A program made the translations under genes and the position numbers. Source: Bacteroides sp. OM05-12 (GTDB lineage Bacteria; Bacteroidota; Bacteroidia; Bacteroidales; Bacteroidaceae). From it: 64,000 nucleotides of DNA. This document shows, one piece after another, positions 55,242 to 64,000 of the stretch (the stretch's first letter is position 1; every line of letters begins with the position of its first letter). Location: assembly GCF_003438995.1 (NCBI RefSeq), contig NZ_QSUN01000010.1, positions 1 through 64,000 of the forward strand. Direction: 5' to 3'. The notes below the pieces were generated by a model. The model saw only the letters and a program-made list of their open reading frames with translations, was not told the DNA's origin and made no database searches.

Positions 55242-57590
55242 TTATTTCTTTTTAGCAGCAAAGCGTCCGCGTTTAGGAGTCGTTGCCGCCTTTTCCTCTT
55301 GCAATTTTATCAATTTAAAACAACCCTCCAGATTCAGGTCTCTTGGTTCTATATCTTTAGGAATTTTATAATTGGAACCTTTATAGGAAATATAAGGGCC
55401 ATAGCGACCATTTAATATCTCCATTTCGGGATCTTCGGCAAAAGTACGAATCAACTTCTGTGCTTCTGCCTGACGCTTGCCCTTGATTAATTCGATGGCT
55501 TCCTCCAGCGTTACTTCCATCGGGTCTGTACCTTTAGGCAAAGAAATGAATTTATTATCATGGCGCACATAGGGACCGAAACGACCTGTACCGATTATCA
55601 CCGTCTTATCTTCAAACTCTCCTAAAGTGCGAGGCAATTTAAATAAGTCCAACGCTTCCTCCAACGTAATCGTTTCAATAGACTGACCTTTCTTTAATTG
55701 TGCAAAGCTAGGTTTATCTGCATCATCCACCGTGCCCACTTGCACCACAGGACCAAAACGACCGATCTTAACAGAGACCGTTTTACCCGTAACCGGATCT
55801 GTACCAAGGATACGCTCACCGACTTTATGCTCTGTTTTTGTAGCCAACGTATTCTCTACCGACGGATGGAACTTCTTATAGAAAGCTTGCATCAAGTTCG
55901 TCCACTCAATATCGCCTTCTGCTACTTCATCAAACTGCTTTTCTACACTGGCGGTAAAGTTATAGTCTAGAATATTCGGGAAATATTCCGTCAGGAAATC
56001 ATTTACAACCGTACCGACATCAGTAGGTATCAACTTGGATTTCTCCGCTCCTACTATTTCTGTCTTAGTTGATTCTACCACCTTATCCCCCATTAAAGTA
56101 AGGATATCGTATTTACGTTCCTCTCCTTCCTTATCCCCTTTCTCTACATATTCACGTTGTTGGATAGTAGATATCGTAGGAGCGTAGGTAGACGGACGTC
56201 CGATTCCCAATTCTTCCAATTTACGTACAAGACTTGCTTCCGTATAACGGGGAGGATGCTGTGTAAAGCGTTCTGTTGCTACAATGGCTTTTCTCTCCAA
56301 TGACTGACCTTTAGATAAAGGAGGCAACAGACGGCTTTCATCTTCCTGTTCGTTGTCATCATCATAAGATTCTTTATAAACGCGCAAGAAACCATCGAAC
56401 TTAATGACCTCTCCTGTTGCTACGAATTTATCGCTTTCTCCGCTGACGGTAATGGTAGCCGTAGTCTTTTCCAACTCAGCATCAGCCATCTGTGAAGCAA
56501 TCGTACGTTTCCATATCAAGTCATAAAGACGACGTTCCTGTGCCGTACCTTCAACTTCCTGCTGATCCATATAAGTAGGACGAATCGCCTCATGAGCTTC
56601 TTGTGCTCCTTTTGTTTTAGTAGCAAAATGACGAGTAAACAAATACCTTTCACCCATTGTACCCATAATAGTCAGTTTACTAGCATCAATCGCCAGTTCT
56701 GAAAGATTAACGGAGTCGGTACGCATATAGGTAATCTTTCCCGATTCGTAGAGCTTCTGTGCCACAATCATCGTTTGAGCAACGGTAAAACCAAGTTTAC
56801 GTGCTGCTTCCTGCTGCAAAGTGGAAGTGGTAAACGGAGCTGCCGGTGATTTCTTTAACGGACGGGTAGTTATATCTTCAATAGTGAACTTCGCATTCTT
56901 GCATCTTTCAAGAAAGTCCTGTGCTTCTTTCTTTGTCTTAAAACGATGGGAAAGCTCTGCTTTTACTTCTACCTGAGCACCATTCTCATTCGGAACCATA
57001 AAAACCGCTACAACTCTGAATGAAGCTTCGCTTTTGAATGCCTGAACTTCGCGTTCGCGTTCCACAATCAGACGAACAGCAACAGACTGCACACGTCCGG
57101 CAGACAAAGCCGGCTTTACTTTCTTCCAAAGTACAGGAGAAAGTTCAAAACCTACTATACGGTCAAGAATACGGCGTGCTTGCTGAGCGTTTACCAAATT
57201 AACATCAATATTACGCGGATGCTCTATTGCTCTTAAAATAGCAGGTTTAGTAATTTCATGGAATACAATTCTCCTTGTATTTTCCGGCTTTAATCCCAAT
57301 ACTTCATAAAGATGCCAGGATATAGCCTCTCCTTCACGGTCCTCATCAGACGCCAACCATACAACTTCTGCATTCTTAGCCTCTTCCTTTAATTCTGTGA
57401 CCAATTTCTTTTTATCAGCTGGAATTTCATAATGTGGCTTGAAGTTATCATCAATATCAATACTAAACTCTTTCTTTTTCAGGTCACGGATGTGCCCGTA
57501 ACTAGAAAGAACTTTGAAATCTTTCCCCAGGAACTTCTCTATTGTTTTGGCTTTTGCGGGAGATTCGACAATAACAAGGTTTTTCTGCAT
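55242..57590 (-). CDS. topA: DNA topoisomerase I
   Basis: Type IA topoisomerase that relaxes negative supercoils. The 782-residue enzyme shows the N-terminal Toprim motif WLASDEDREGEAISWHL, then the catalytic Tyr in TYMRTDSVNLS (about residue 290) and RPSTYAPTISTIQQREYV. The C-terminus has short topo_C repeats (RFGPYVRHDNKFISLPKG, GRYGPYISYKGSNYKIPKD) instead of E. coli zinc fingers, and a basic tail (FAAKKK). TACTTTTG at 57617-57624 on the minus strand is a possible -7 box. Confidence 0.97.
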   Translation of the reverse strand: MQKNLVIVESPAKAKTIEKFLGKDFKVLSSYGHIRDLKKKEFSIDIDDNFKPHYEIPADKKKLVTELKEEAKNAEVVWLASDEDREGEAISWHLYEVLGLKPENTRRIVFHEITKPAILRAIEHPRNIDVNLVNAQQARRILDRIVGFELSPVLWKKVKPALSAGRVQSVAVRLIVEREREVQAFKSEASFRVVAVFMVPNENGAQVEVKAELSHRFKTKKEAQDFLERCKNAKFTIEDITTRPLKKSPAAPFTTSTLQQEAARKLGFTVAQTMIVAQKLYESGKITYMRTDSVNLSELAIDASKLTIMGTMGERYLFTRHFATKTKGAQEAHEAIRPTYMDQQEVEGTAQERRLYDLIWKRTIASQMADAELEKTTATITVSGESDKFVATGEVIKFDGFLRVYKESYDDDNEQEDESRLLPPLSKGQSLERKAIVATERFTQHPPRYTEASLVRKLEELGIGRPSTYAPTISTIQQREYVEKGDKEGEERKYDILTLMGDKVVESTKTEIVGAEKSKLIPTDVGTVVNDFLTEYFPNILDYNFTASVEKQFDEVAEGDIEWTNLMQAFYKKFHPSVENTLATKTEHKVGERILGTDPVTGKTVSVKIGRFGPVVQVGTVDDADKPSFAQLKKGQSIETITLEEALDLFKLPRTLGEFEDKTVIIGTGRFGPYVRHDNKFISLPKGTDPMEVTLEEAIELIKGKRQAEAQKLIRTFAEDPEMEILNGRYGPYISYKGSNYKIPKDIEPRDLNLEGCFKLIKLQEEKAATTPKRGRFAAKKK

Positions 57591-57616
57591 GATGTTTTGT
57601 TTATCAATTTCGCCCG

Positions 57617-57624
57617 CAAAAGTA
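57617..57624 (-). promoter_or_regulatory. Possible -7 box of topA
   Basis: On the minus strand TACTTTTG fits TAnnTTTG, 27 bases before the ATG. A TTTG element at the right distance was not found. Confidence 0.45.
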
Positions 57625-57708
57625 TGAAAAAACTTGTTTCCCTACCTTATAATATAAGAAAGAATCTACTTTTTTTTATCAAAATAGATTCTTTTCATTG
57701 ATTTTCAC

Positions 57709-59358
57709 TTAAAAACGATAGGATATACCGGCTATGAAATTAAACTTTTCTAGCGGATAACTCCAATAATAACTATACTGTTTATTCAATAAATTATCCA
57801 ATTTCACATAGGCAGAAAGCCCCTTATAGATGTCATAAGTAGCACCCGCATAAAGATTATTAATCGAAGCGATTCGTTCATTAACAACTTTCTCACGTTG
57901 AAGATATTGATAACCTACGTTTACTGTTAAAGCTTTCAACGGATGAATATCCATCTTCAGGTTCAGCAAGAAAGCCGGCTTAAAGAAAAGAGCCTCATCG
58001 CTCATATTCCAATGGCGGTAAACACCTTCTGCCGAAATATTCAATAAATCTCTGTAGCCGTATGAGATATTGGCTCCACCATAAACATTACTACTATTCT
58101 CCTGTCCTATGGAAATAAAAGGTGAAGAAACCCCTCCAATAAGTACATCATTAAGTTGGTACAGATCATCTTTTAAATTTTGGTATCCTCCGAACAAATG
58201 AAACCAAACACCCGGATAAGGACTTGCCCTAAATCCCAATGAAGTATTGATTTGCTCGTAAGTATTATCAATCTTTTCACCTTTTAATAATTCTGCATAC
58301 GGACAAAATTGCTCCAGCTTTCTAAAATCATTCACCTGTCGTCCTCCGGTAGCTTTTACATAAAGTACATAGCTATCGCTAAAGACATATTGTACAGTTA
58401 TATCCGGAGATACTTGCACTGTTTGCCCTAAACCTAAAGATAAATCTGCATTTACTCCCAGATGTAACTTCCAATCCTCATTATCAAACTCATAATAAGG
58501 ATTCAACTGTAAAGAGGTATAATTATCCTGATATCCTTCTGTATAAAAAAGATTATTCATCTGCAGGGCAATACCAACTTGTTGCTCTTCATTGATATTC
58601 CCCTTGATATTCGCCTTTGTATAGATTCTACTTTCATTGACCTTATCTGCCTCAGCTCCAATACCAGTCCAATTATGGACTCTTGAGAACAACAATAGAT
58701 TTGTTTCCACATCAAAATTCACCGGAAGCATCTCATCGGTAGATTTTACGCCAAGATGAACATCACCGGAAGTAAAGCGCTGATGTGTCAAAGGTGCCAA
58801 TGGTTGATAATTGAAGTTACTTAATCCCCACCGTCCGGCAATGTCCATGTCTACTCTATCAAACTGATGCAGATAATCAATTTTTGCCATTGAATGATAA
58901 TAATGAAGCCTGTGCTTCCCATCTCCAAATTCTAATTTCCCTTTCATTCCATCGATACCCGCAGCAACTCCCAATTGATCCTTACTCGATAAACGGAATA
59001 AATAATTCAATTTCCCATCCATATTGCCATAGTTACCATATCCCAAACGGACAAAACCACGTTTTGCAACCTGCTGCTTCTCCGGATAAGTAAAAGGAGC
59101 CATTTCCTGATAAGTATCAAACGAAGACAAAGGCATAGATACGATAGAATATTCTATTTCCTTTTTCGCAACCGTCGGTTCTTCTACTTTCGGTAAAATA
59201 TTAATCTTTGAAGCATCCAATATATCCGGATTATATTCCTGCTCTACCACCACAGTACGGTTTAGTGTACTATCATTATCAATCTTCTGTGCAAAAGAAT
59301 TTATCGACAATAAAGATAAAAGAATGATACCTGCTTGTTTTTTATTTATCTTTTCCAT
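57709..59358 (-). CDS. Outer membrane beta-barrel protein
   Basis: A 549-residue outer-membrane protein: signal peptide (about 1-23), a TonB-box-like stretch (NRTVVVEQEYNPDILDAS), then a barrel with regular aromatic strands (GNYGNMDGKLNYLFRLS, LRLGYGNYG) and the terminal LEKFNFIAGISYRF. No TonB receptor plug is seen, and residues 25-80 are short for one. It is probably part of an operon with the large TPR protein upstream (10-base gap). Function is not assigned. Confidence 0.8.
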   Translation of the reverse strand: MEKINKKQAGIILLSLLSINSFAQKIDNDSTLNRTVVVEQEYNPDILDASKINILPKVEEPTVAKKEIEYSIVSMPLSSFDTYQEMAPFTYPEKQQVAKRGFVRLGYGNYGNMDGKLNYLFRLSSKDQLGVAAGIDGMKGKLEFGDGKHRLHYYHSMAKIDYLHQFDRVDMDIAGRWGLSNFNYQPLAPLTHQRFTSGDVHLGVKSTDEMLPVNFDVETNLLLFSRVHNWTGIGAEADKVNESRIYTKANIKGNINEEQQVGIALQMNNLFYTEGYQDNYTSLQLNPYYEFDNEDWKLHLGVNADLSLGLGQTVQVSPDITVQYVFSDSYVLYVKATGGRQVNDFRKLEQFCPYAELLKGEKIDNTYEQINTSLGFRASPYPGVWFHLFGGYQNLKDDLYQLNDVLIGGVSSPFISIGQENSSNVYGGANISYGYRDLLNISAEGVYRHWNMSDEALFFKPAFLLNLKMDIHPLKALTVNVGYQYLQREKVVNERIASINNLYAGATYDIYKGLSAYVKLDNLLNKQYSYYWSYPLEKFNFIAGISYRF

Positions 59359-59368
59359 TATAAGATCA

Positions 59369-62300
59369 TTAATTTAGTTTTTTAAGACGAGCCTCAATCA
59401 TACGTTCTATATCATCATCTGCATGATAGTTCTGCTGCAAGGAAAGCAAATATTGTTTTGCATCCAAATTTCGTCCCATTTTCATATATACATCTGATAA
59501 AAGAATAAAACTACGCGCCAACCAATAAGCATGAGGAGTACTACGGTCAATATAATCCAATATTTCTTTTTCCGATTTATCCATCTCACCTTGGTCATAA
59601 TATAGTTGTGCCAATAAATATTTTGCTTCCGCACCATATAGATTGCGTGTGTCTTTAGCAAGCTCATTCAGATCCTTGACTGCTGTATTTGCTGCATTCT
59701 GTCCTAGATAGGCTTTAGCACGATAATAACGGGCCTCATTAATCAGTTCCGGAGATATTTTACTTTCGGATAACAGCTCTGTAGCAGCACTAATCACCTC
59801 CAACTCATCATTCAATATATAAGCGCTACGTAAAATGCCAATCTCTGCCAATTGTCGTCTCTCTGCCGTGGACGATTTTTCTTTCAGATGTTTATATACA
59901 ATTAGAGCGCGTTCAAAATCTCTAGAGTTAAACAAAATCTCTGAAGCCAGCACCATTGCATCTTCTGAGAACTTATTATTTGGAAATTCCAGCACTTTCT
60001 CAAAATGCGTTAGCGCCTCTTGATAATTCTTCTGATTATAATCAGTTAAACCAATATAATAATGTGCATCCAAACTAAAAGCTCCTTCCGGAAATGTCTG
60101 TAAATAACGAGTAAAACTATTCTTTGCTTCTCTCACCTCACCTCTCATATATGCTTTTTCTGCTGCAATATAAGTAAGAGAATCACGTTCATTCCCATCA
60201 AAACTCACTCCTCCCGGAATAGAAAATACAAAATTCACATAATCATCTACTTTATTCAAATCAATATAAATAGACTTCAAATCACGTTGTGCCAAACGTG
60301 CTTCTTCACTACCCGGATAAGTTACTATAACATATTTATAAGCTTCTATCGCATTCTTATATTCATCGTTTTGATAATAAAGTAAACCGATTTCATTAGC
60401 TCCTTTACGCGCCACCGAACTCTCAGGGAACTTATTCAGCAACTCGCGAAATGAATCAATCGCACGACTATTATCCTCCATCATTACATATGCCCGACCT
60501 CTTTCATAAAGAGCATCGTCTTGATATTGTGATGTAGGATATTCGCCTATCAGCTTATTAAGTACATGAATCTTACCCAAATAATCTTTTTGCAATCCCA
60601 AGACAAAAGCCTCTTGATACAAAGAATAATCTCCCAAAGATGGATCTAATTGCGCTGCTTTAGAGTAATCCTGCTGCGCTTCGGCAAAACGACGGGCATA
60701 AAAATTACAGTCACCCATTCTATTATAAGTATCGGCTAATACTGCCTTGTTAGAGTTCTCTTTCGCAAGCTCCACATAGCGAGCAAACCAATTCTCCGCT
60801 TTCGCATACTCTTTTTGTTTAAATGCAATATATCCCAAAGTATAATGAGCCAATCCATACATCTCATTATTCTTTATATTTGTAAATTCCAAATACATAC
60901 GAATATCACGAGCCGCATCTTCCAAATGATTTAAACGATAATATGCCTCTCCTCTCCAATAATATGTATCCGCTTTTGTTTGAAGACTATAACGAGAAAG
61001 TTCCAACGAACGATTAAAATAACCAATAGCCTCATCAAAATTTGCATTTGCAAAAGCCTGTGTCCCCAATTGGAATAGAATCTTTTGCTTTGCCTCTAAA
61101 ATACGTGTATCCGGATGAGCTATTTTGGCTATTGATTTAAGAGCAGCATCGTAACTTCTGGTATTCATATACACCTCTACTAAATAATCACTAACCTTTC
61201 CTGCATACTGTGAATTCGGATATTCATTTAAGAAGCGTTCAAAAACCGTAACAGATTCATCAAAAGGAGAATATGATGTTTCATGGATACAAAGCGCATA
61301 ATCGTACAAAGCCTCTTCCTTTACTTTCAGACTAAAATCCATCGAAGCAGCTTGTTCAAAAGCCATACGAGCTTTATTCTTATCCTGCAACTGTAAATAA
61401 GACAACCCCATATGCAAATAAGCATTCTGAGATAATGCATCTCTTTCTGTCGTCACAGCCCCAAACATTTCTGCAGCATGAGAAAACACTCTTGTTTGAT
61501 AATAAGACATTCCTAACAAATAAAGGGCTTCTCTATTAGGCCTGCTAACTGCATTCACATACGAGAACAAAGCCTCTGAAGCCTGAACATACTTATTCAG
61601 GTAATATTGAGACATACCTAAAATACGTTTCATCTCTACAGCATGACTATTATGAGGATAAGCAGACAGATAATTTTCAGACACAATCTCAGACTTATCA
61701 TAGTTTTTCTTCACCAAATAAATCTCTGCTATATAGTATGGAACAAGTTCCCTATATTTATCATCACTCTGTAAACTCAAAAATATCGGTAATGCTTTAT
61801 CATAGCGTTTCTGTACGTAATCAATATAAGCTAAATAATATTGTGCATCCTTACGATATACGACACTACTTTCTTCTAATGTTCTAAACCAAACTGCAGC
61901 TTGTTGCAATTGCCCTACCTCCATATAAGACATAGCTAAACGATATGTACAAGCATCTCTTTCCTCATTCCCTAACAAATAAAGCTCACAGGAATTAAAA
62001 ACGGCAATAGACTCATCATATTTTCCATCAAAGAAATAGGCTGAAGCAATCAATGAATAAATTCTATTAGCATAAGGAGAATCCGGGTATTTATCCAAAT
62101 AACTTCTTAATACCTCAATACAATTCTTCGAACTCAATTCATAGTCAGTACAAGCAAGCATATATTCTGCTTTCTGTCGATATACATCAGCCAAATCTGA
62201 ATCAAGAAGTTCTTTAAAAATTTGTCGTGCCCCAATATAATCTTTATGAAGAAAAAGCTGTTCTCCCTCAAGATATAAATTAATAGGGGAAATAAATGAT

Positions 62301-62377
62301 GAAGCCCGTTGAGCTTCTATCCATGAGGAATATCCACACAAAAAACTAATAAACAAAGCTATTATTATTTTTTTCAT
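59369..62377 (-). CDS. Large exported TPR protein
   Basis: About 1002 residues from the ATG at 62377 (signal peptide MKKIIIALFISFLCG... then SSWIEAQ). Nearly the whole chain is TPR or Sel1-like helical repeats such as DADYYLAYIDYVQKRYDKAL-type blocks, AEMFGAVTTERDALSQNAYL and LYDYALCIHETSYSPFDESV. It is presumably periplasmic and a scaffold. It is followed in the operon by the outer membrane barrel, which suggests they act together at the outer membrane. The upstream in-frame start at 62425 would put sixteen extra residues before a good signal peptide. Confidence 0.85.
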   Translation of the reverse strand: MKKIIIALFISFLCGYSSWIEAQRASSFISPINLYLEGEQLFLHKDYIGARQIFKELLDSDLADVYRQKAEYMLACTDYELSSKNCIEVLRSYLDKYPDSPYANRIYSLIASAYFFDGKYDESIAVFNSCELYLLGNEERDACTYRLAMSYMEVGQLQQAAVWFRTLEESSVVYRKDAQYYLAYIDYVQKRYDKALPIFLSLQSDDKYRELVPYYIAEIYLVKKNYDKSEIVSENYLSAYPHNSHAVEMKRILGMSQYYLNKYVQASEALFSYVNAVSRPNREALYLLGMSYYQTRVFSHAAEMFGAVTTERDALSQNAYLHMGLSYLQLQDKNKARMAFEQAASMDFSLKVKEEALYDYALCIHETSYSPFDESVTVFERFLNEYPNSQYAGKVSDYLVEVYMNTRSYDAALKSIAKIAHPDTRILEAKQKILFQLGTQAFANANFDEAIGYFNRSLELSRYSLQTKADTYYWRGEAYYRLNHLEDAARDIRMYLEFTNIKNNEMYGLAHYTLGYIAFKQKEYAKAENWFARYVELAKENSNKAVLADTYNRMGDCNFYARRFAEAQQDYSKAAQLDPSLGDYSLYQEAFVLGLQKDYLGKIHVLNKLIGEYPTSQYQDDALYERGRAYVMMEDNSRAIDSFRELLNKFPESSVARKGANEIGLLYYQNDEYKNAIEAYKYVIVTYPGSEEARLAQRDLKSIYIDLNKVDDYVNFVFSIPGGVSFDGNERDSLTYIAAEKAYMRGEVREAKNSFTRYLQTFPEGAFSLDAHYYIGLTDYNQKNYQEALTHFEKVLEFPNNKFSEDAMVLASEILFNSRDFERALIVYKHLKEKSSTAERRQLAEIGILRSAYILNDELEVISAATELLSESKISPELINEARYYRAKAYLGQNAANTAVKDLNELAKDTRNLYGAEAKYLLAQLYYDQGEMDKSEKEILDYIDRSTPHAYWLARSFILLSDVYMKMGRNLDAKQYLLSLQQNYHADDDIERMIEARLKKLN

Positions 62378-62414
62378 AATAAAATTTATCAATACATTAG
62401 GAAGATAACTTTCG

Positions 62415-62422
62415 CAAAAGTA
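62415..62422 (-). promoter_or_regulatory. Possible -7 box of the large TPR protein gene
   Basis: On the minus strand TACTTTTG fits TAnnTTTG, 38 bases upstream of the ATG at 62377. No clear -33 element. Confidence 0.45.
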
Positions 62423-62485
62423 CAATCTTTAAATGGAGTATTATATACCGAACTTGGTAAAAAAGCTAAAAAAAAAGAGCCTATT

Positions 62486-62525
62486 ATATCTATTTATTTT
62501 GCATATTTGCAAAATAAATAGATAT
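62486..62525. repeat. 40-bp near-perfect palindrome with AT-rich arms
   Basis: ATATCTATTTATTTTGCA (62486-62503) and its exact complement (62508-62525) are separated by four bases. An 18-bp AT-rich stem like this could be a bidirectional terminator, a repressor site or an mRNA hairpin. It lies in the 328-bp gap between two divergent genes, so a regulatory role is likely. I see no gene in the gap. Confidence 0.85.
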
Positions 62526-62705
62526 AGTCTCTAAATAAGATTCGACTTTATAATCTAATAAAAATGTGATTTCATTTTTAAGTTCCGAGATAAATATTAT
62601 TCGAAATTATTGCTCCTTAAATCAATAGAGCAGAACGATATTAAACTTATTAAAGAACAAGTAAAAAGAATTTCTAAAGATTACTAAATTAAAAACAATA
62701 CAACA

Positions 62706-63089
62706 ATGGCCATTCAATTAGGATTAACACGAAACGAGAACGAAGAAGATCATATATTAATACATCTTGAGACAGAAGACTTATTAAGACTAGAGAGGAT
62801 ATTCAAAGGTATGTCACATTGCTTGGTTGAATATACAATACCTGAAATACTCTCCTTAGATAAATCTCAAAAATTTGATCTGAAGCTACAAAATAACAAT
62901 GAGAACATCGGCTTAAAACAGACAAGAACTGATTATTTCGAATGGAAACAAAGAAGCGAAACTTGGTACATATTCAGAGGAATAATTACAGAAATGTATC
63001 GAAACTCACGACATGAAATGTTTTTTGAACTAACTAAAGATATTAGAAACCAAGATAATATCAAGATATTTATTTATTGGGAAAAATAA
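62706..63089 (+). CDS. Hypothetical protein
   Basis: A 127-residue soluble protein with no signal peptide or membrane segment, starting MAIQLGLTRNENEEDHIL. The body is acidic (HLETEDLLRLERIFKGMSH) and later has WKQRSETWYIFRGIITEMYR. I do not recognise a family. It has a real-looking start preceded by an A-rich leader, but no promoter match was found. It ends 3 bases before a converging hairpin. Confidence 0.55.
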   Translation: MAIQLGLTRNENEEDHILIHLETEDLLRLERIFKGMSHCLVEYTIPEILSLDKSQKFDLKLQNNNENIGLKQTRTDYFEWKQRSETWYIFRGIITEMYRNSRHEMFFELTKDIRNQDNIKIFIYWEK

Positions 63090-63093
63090 AATC

Positions 63094-63120
63094 TTCTCTC
63101 CCTAAAATACAGGGAGAGAA
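63094..63120. terminator. Hairpin between convergent genes
   Basis: TTCTCTCCCT (63094-63103) and AGGGAGAGAA (63111-63120) form a perfect 10-bp stem with a 7-base loop, directly between two gene ends. It could end transcription from both sides. Confidence 0.7.
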
Positions 63121-63129
63121 ATCCATATA

Positions 63130-63471
63130 TTATCCACGAACATAATGTGGCATTTCAGTAGGAATTTCCATTGAAATTTCCACTAATCCGGCTATGACTC
63201 CATCTTTAAACCATGCCGTTTGATAGATCATTTTCTTTATCCCTTGTTTATCAATTGTATAAACATTTGTTCCACCTGTTAAGAGTAATTCGTCTATTGT
63301 TTTTAAGGCACGCTCTGTTTTATGGCAATCTTTTAAATTACTACCAATCAAATCACCGTACTTTGCAAAAGTTTTTTTAGCTTTCTCATTCATATAAAAA
63401 ATCACCCCATCCGTATTACATACAGTAACAGCGCAATTCATTTCATCTGCCCATCGTATTGCATTTTCCAT
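63130..63471 (-). CDS. Single PAS domain protein
   Basis: A 113-residue protein that is one PAS domain and little else: AVTVCNTDGVIFYMNEKAKKTF, then DLIGSNLKDCHKTERALKTIDELL. PAS domains bind small ligands or mediate signalling contacts, usually within longer proteins; no output domain is present here. It follows ispG by 12 bases on the same strand, suggesting one operon, though the biology of that link is unknown. Confidence 0.75.
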   Translation of the reverse strand: MENAIRWADEMNCAVTVCNTDGVIFYMNEKAKKTFAKYGDLIGSNLKDCHKTERALKTIDELLLTGGTNVYTIDKQGIKKMIYQTAWFKDGVIAGLVEISMEIPTEMPHYVRG

Positions 63472-63483
63472 ACCTTTCCTTTT

Positions 63484-64000
63484 TTATACCTTATCTTTGT
63501 AATCCCCATTAACTTTGATAAGTTCTATTAATTTATCTACAGCCTCTTCTTCCGGAATATTCTTTTCTATGCATTCTTTTTTCTTATATAAACTGATTTT
63601 TCCACGTCCTGCACCAACATAGCCATAATCGGCATCTGCCATTTCGCCAGGACCATTAACAATACAGCCCATAATACCAATTTTTAATCCTTTAAGATGA
63701 GAAGTTGCGTTTTTTACACGTGCTATTGTCTTCTGAAGATCAAATAAAGTACGCCCACATCCAGGACATGAGATATATTCTGTCTTGCTTGTACGAATTC
63801 TTCCGGCTTGAAGAATTCCAAATGCTGTTGCATCTACTATAGAATGTGATATTTGCCCCTGATTATATAAAAAAACACCATCACATAAGCCATCGAATAT
63901 AAGAGCTCCCATATCTATCGCAGATTTAATTTGAAAATTGTCTTGTTCATCTTCCTGATAATGTTGAAAGAAAACAACCGGATTAGTTATTCCTTCGGAT
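63484..64000 (-). CDS. ispG: 4-hydroxy-3-methylbut-2-en-1-yl diphosphate synthase, C-terminal part
   Basis: The C-terminal part of an iron-sulfur enzyme of the non-mevalonate isoprenoid pathway; its frame stays open to the window edge. The Fe-S ligands are visible in YISCPGCGRTLFDLQ and GIMGCIVNGPGEMADADYG. The window's last in-frame residues (SEGITNPVVFFQHYQEDE) belong to the upstream part of the gene. Translation continues beyond base 64000 on the complementary strand. The start is not in the window. Confidence 0.93.
   Translation of the reverse strand, partial: SEGITNPVVFFQHYQEDEQDNFQIKSAIDMGALIFDGLCDGVFLYNQGQISHSIVDATAFGILQAGRIRTSKTEYISCPGCGRTLFDLQKTIARVKNATSHLKGLKIGIMGCIVNGPGEMADADYGYVGAGRGKISLYKKKECIEKNIPEEEAVDKLIELIKVNGDYKDKV

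Noticed and set aside
1..64000. tRNA, rRNA or riboswitch genes
   Set aside because: I looked for the conserved sequence elements by eye in the intergenic regions and saw none; a covariance search is needed to be certain.

Overview
The window is a piece of a Bacteroides-type chromosome (Bacteroidetes). The evidence is Bacteroides-style promoters (TTTG, about 20 bp, TAnnTTTG), many lipoproteins with acidic residues after the lipid-bearing cysteine, a hybrid two-component regulator next to a TonB-dependent receptor and a glycoside hydrolase, a GlsA/GlsB glycine-lipid pair, and a large MraY and a PASTA-bearing FtsI in the dcw cluster. I do not assign a species.

Layout. 1-1434: the right part of an IS3-family insertion sequence (OrfA and OrfB joined by a -1 frameshift site), running off the left edge. 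1449-1794: first copy of a non-coding chain of palindromes. 1814-17533 (minus): a complete-looking dcw operon read as mraZ, rsmH, ftsL, ftsI, murE, mraY, murD, ftsW, murG, murC, ftsQ, ftsA, ftsZ, then yqeY; murF and ddl are not in it. 17938-19774 (plus): the divergent glycine-lipid acyltransferase pair glsA and glsB. 19948-24751 (plus): an accessory stretch with a membrane-spanning TPR regulator, a small DUF3244-like exported protein, and a three-gene envelope set (Cys-containing lipoprotein, large lipoprotein, CxxC thioredoxin-like protein). 24807-25185: second palindrome copy.

25265-36292: dgt and dut back to back, a TPR lipoprotein, a DUF4292-like lipoprotein, an EnvC-like protein with a decayed LytM domain, then on the minus strand aroQ, pyk, an O-methyltransferase, rbfA and a LolC/E-type permease, and divergent xerD. 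36489-41508: an abundant OmpA-like/TPR lipoprotein with a strong terminator, third palindrome copy, a DUF4369/thioredoxin-fold lipoprotein that has lost its CxxC, and the ComM/YifB ATPase. 41509-42826 (minus): a radical SAM/SPASM enzyme with a small overlapping surface-type lipoprotein. 42932-44992: an ADP-forming acyl-CoA synthetase. 45084-53783: an alpha-galactoside locus (hybrid two-component regulator, TonB-dependent receptor, GH36 alpha-galactosidase) without SusC/SusD. 53927-55025: NUDIX hydrolase and a TPR-less relative of the membrane regulator. 55242-62377 (minus): topA, an outer-membrane barrel protein and a 1000-residue TPR protein. 62706-64000: an orphan small protein, a single PAS domain protein and the 3' part of ispG.

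Most of the window is housekeeping envelope biology: peptidoglycan precursor synthesis, division, membrane lipid synthesis, lipoprotein export and outer-membrane proteins. The parts most worth a second look are the radical SAM/lipoprotein pair, the three-gene set at 22.6-24.8 kb, the modular palindromic repeats with an inverted core, and the two related membrane HTH proteins. No tRNA, rRNA or CRISPR array was seen.
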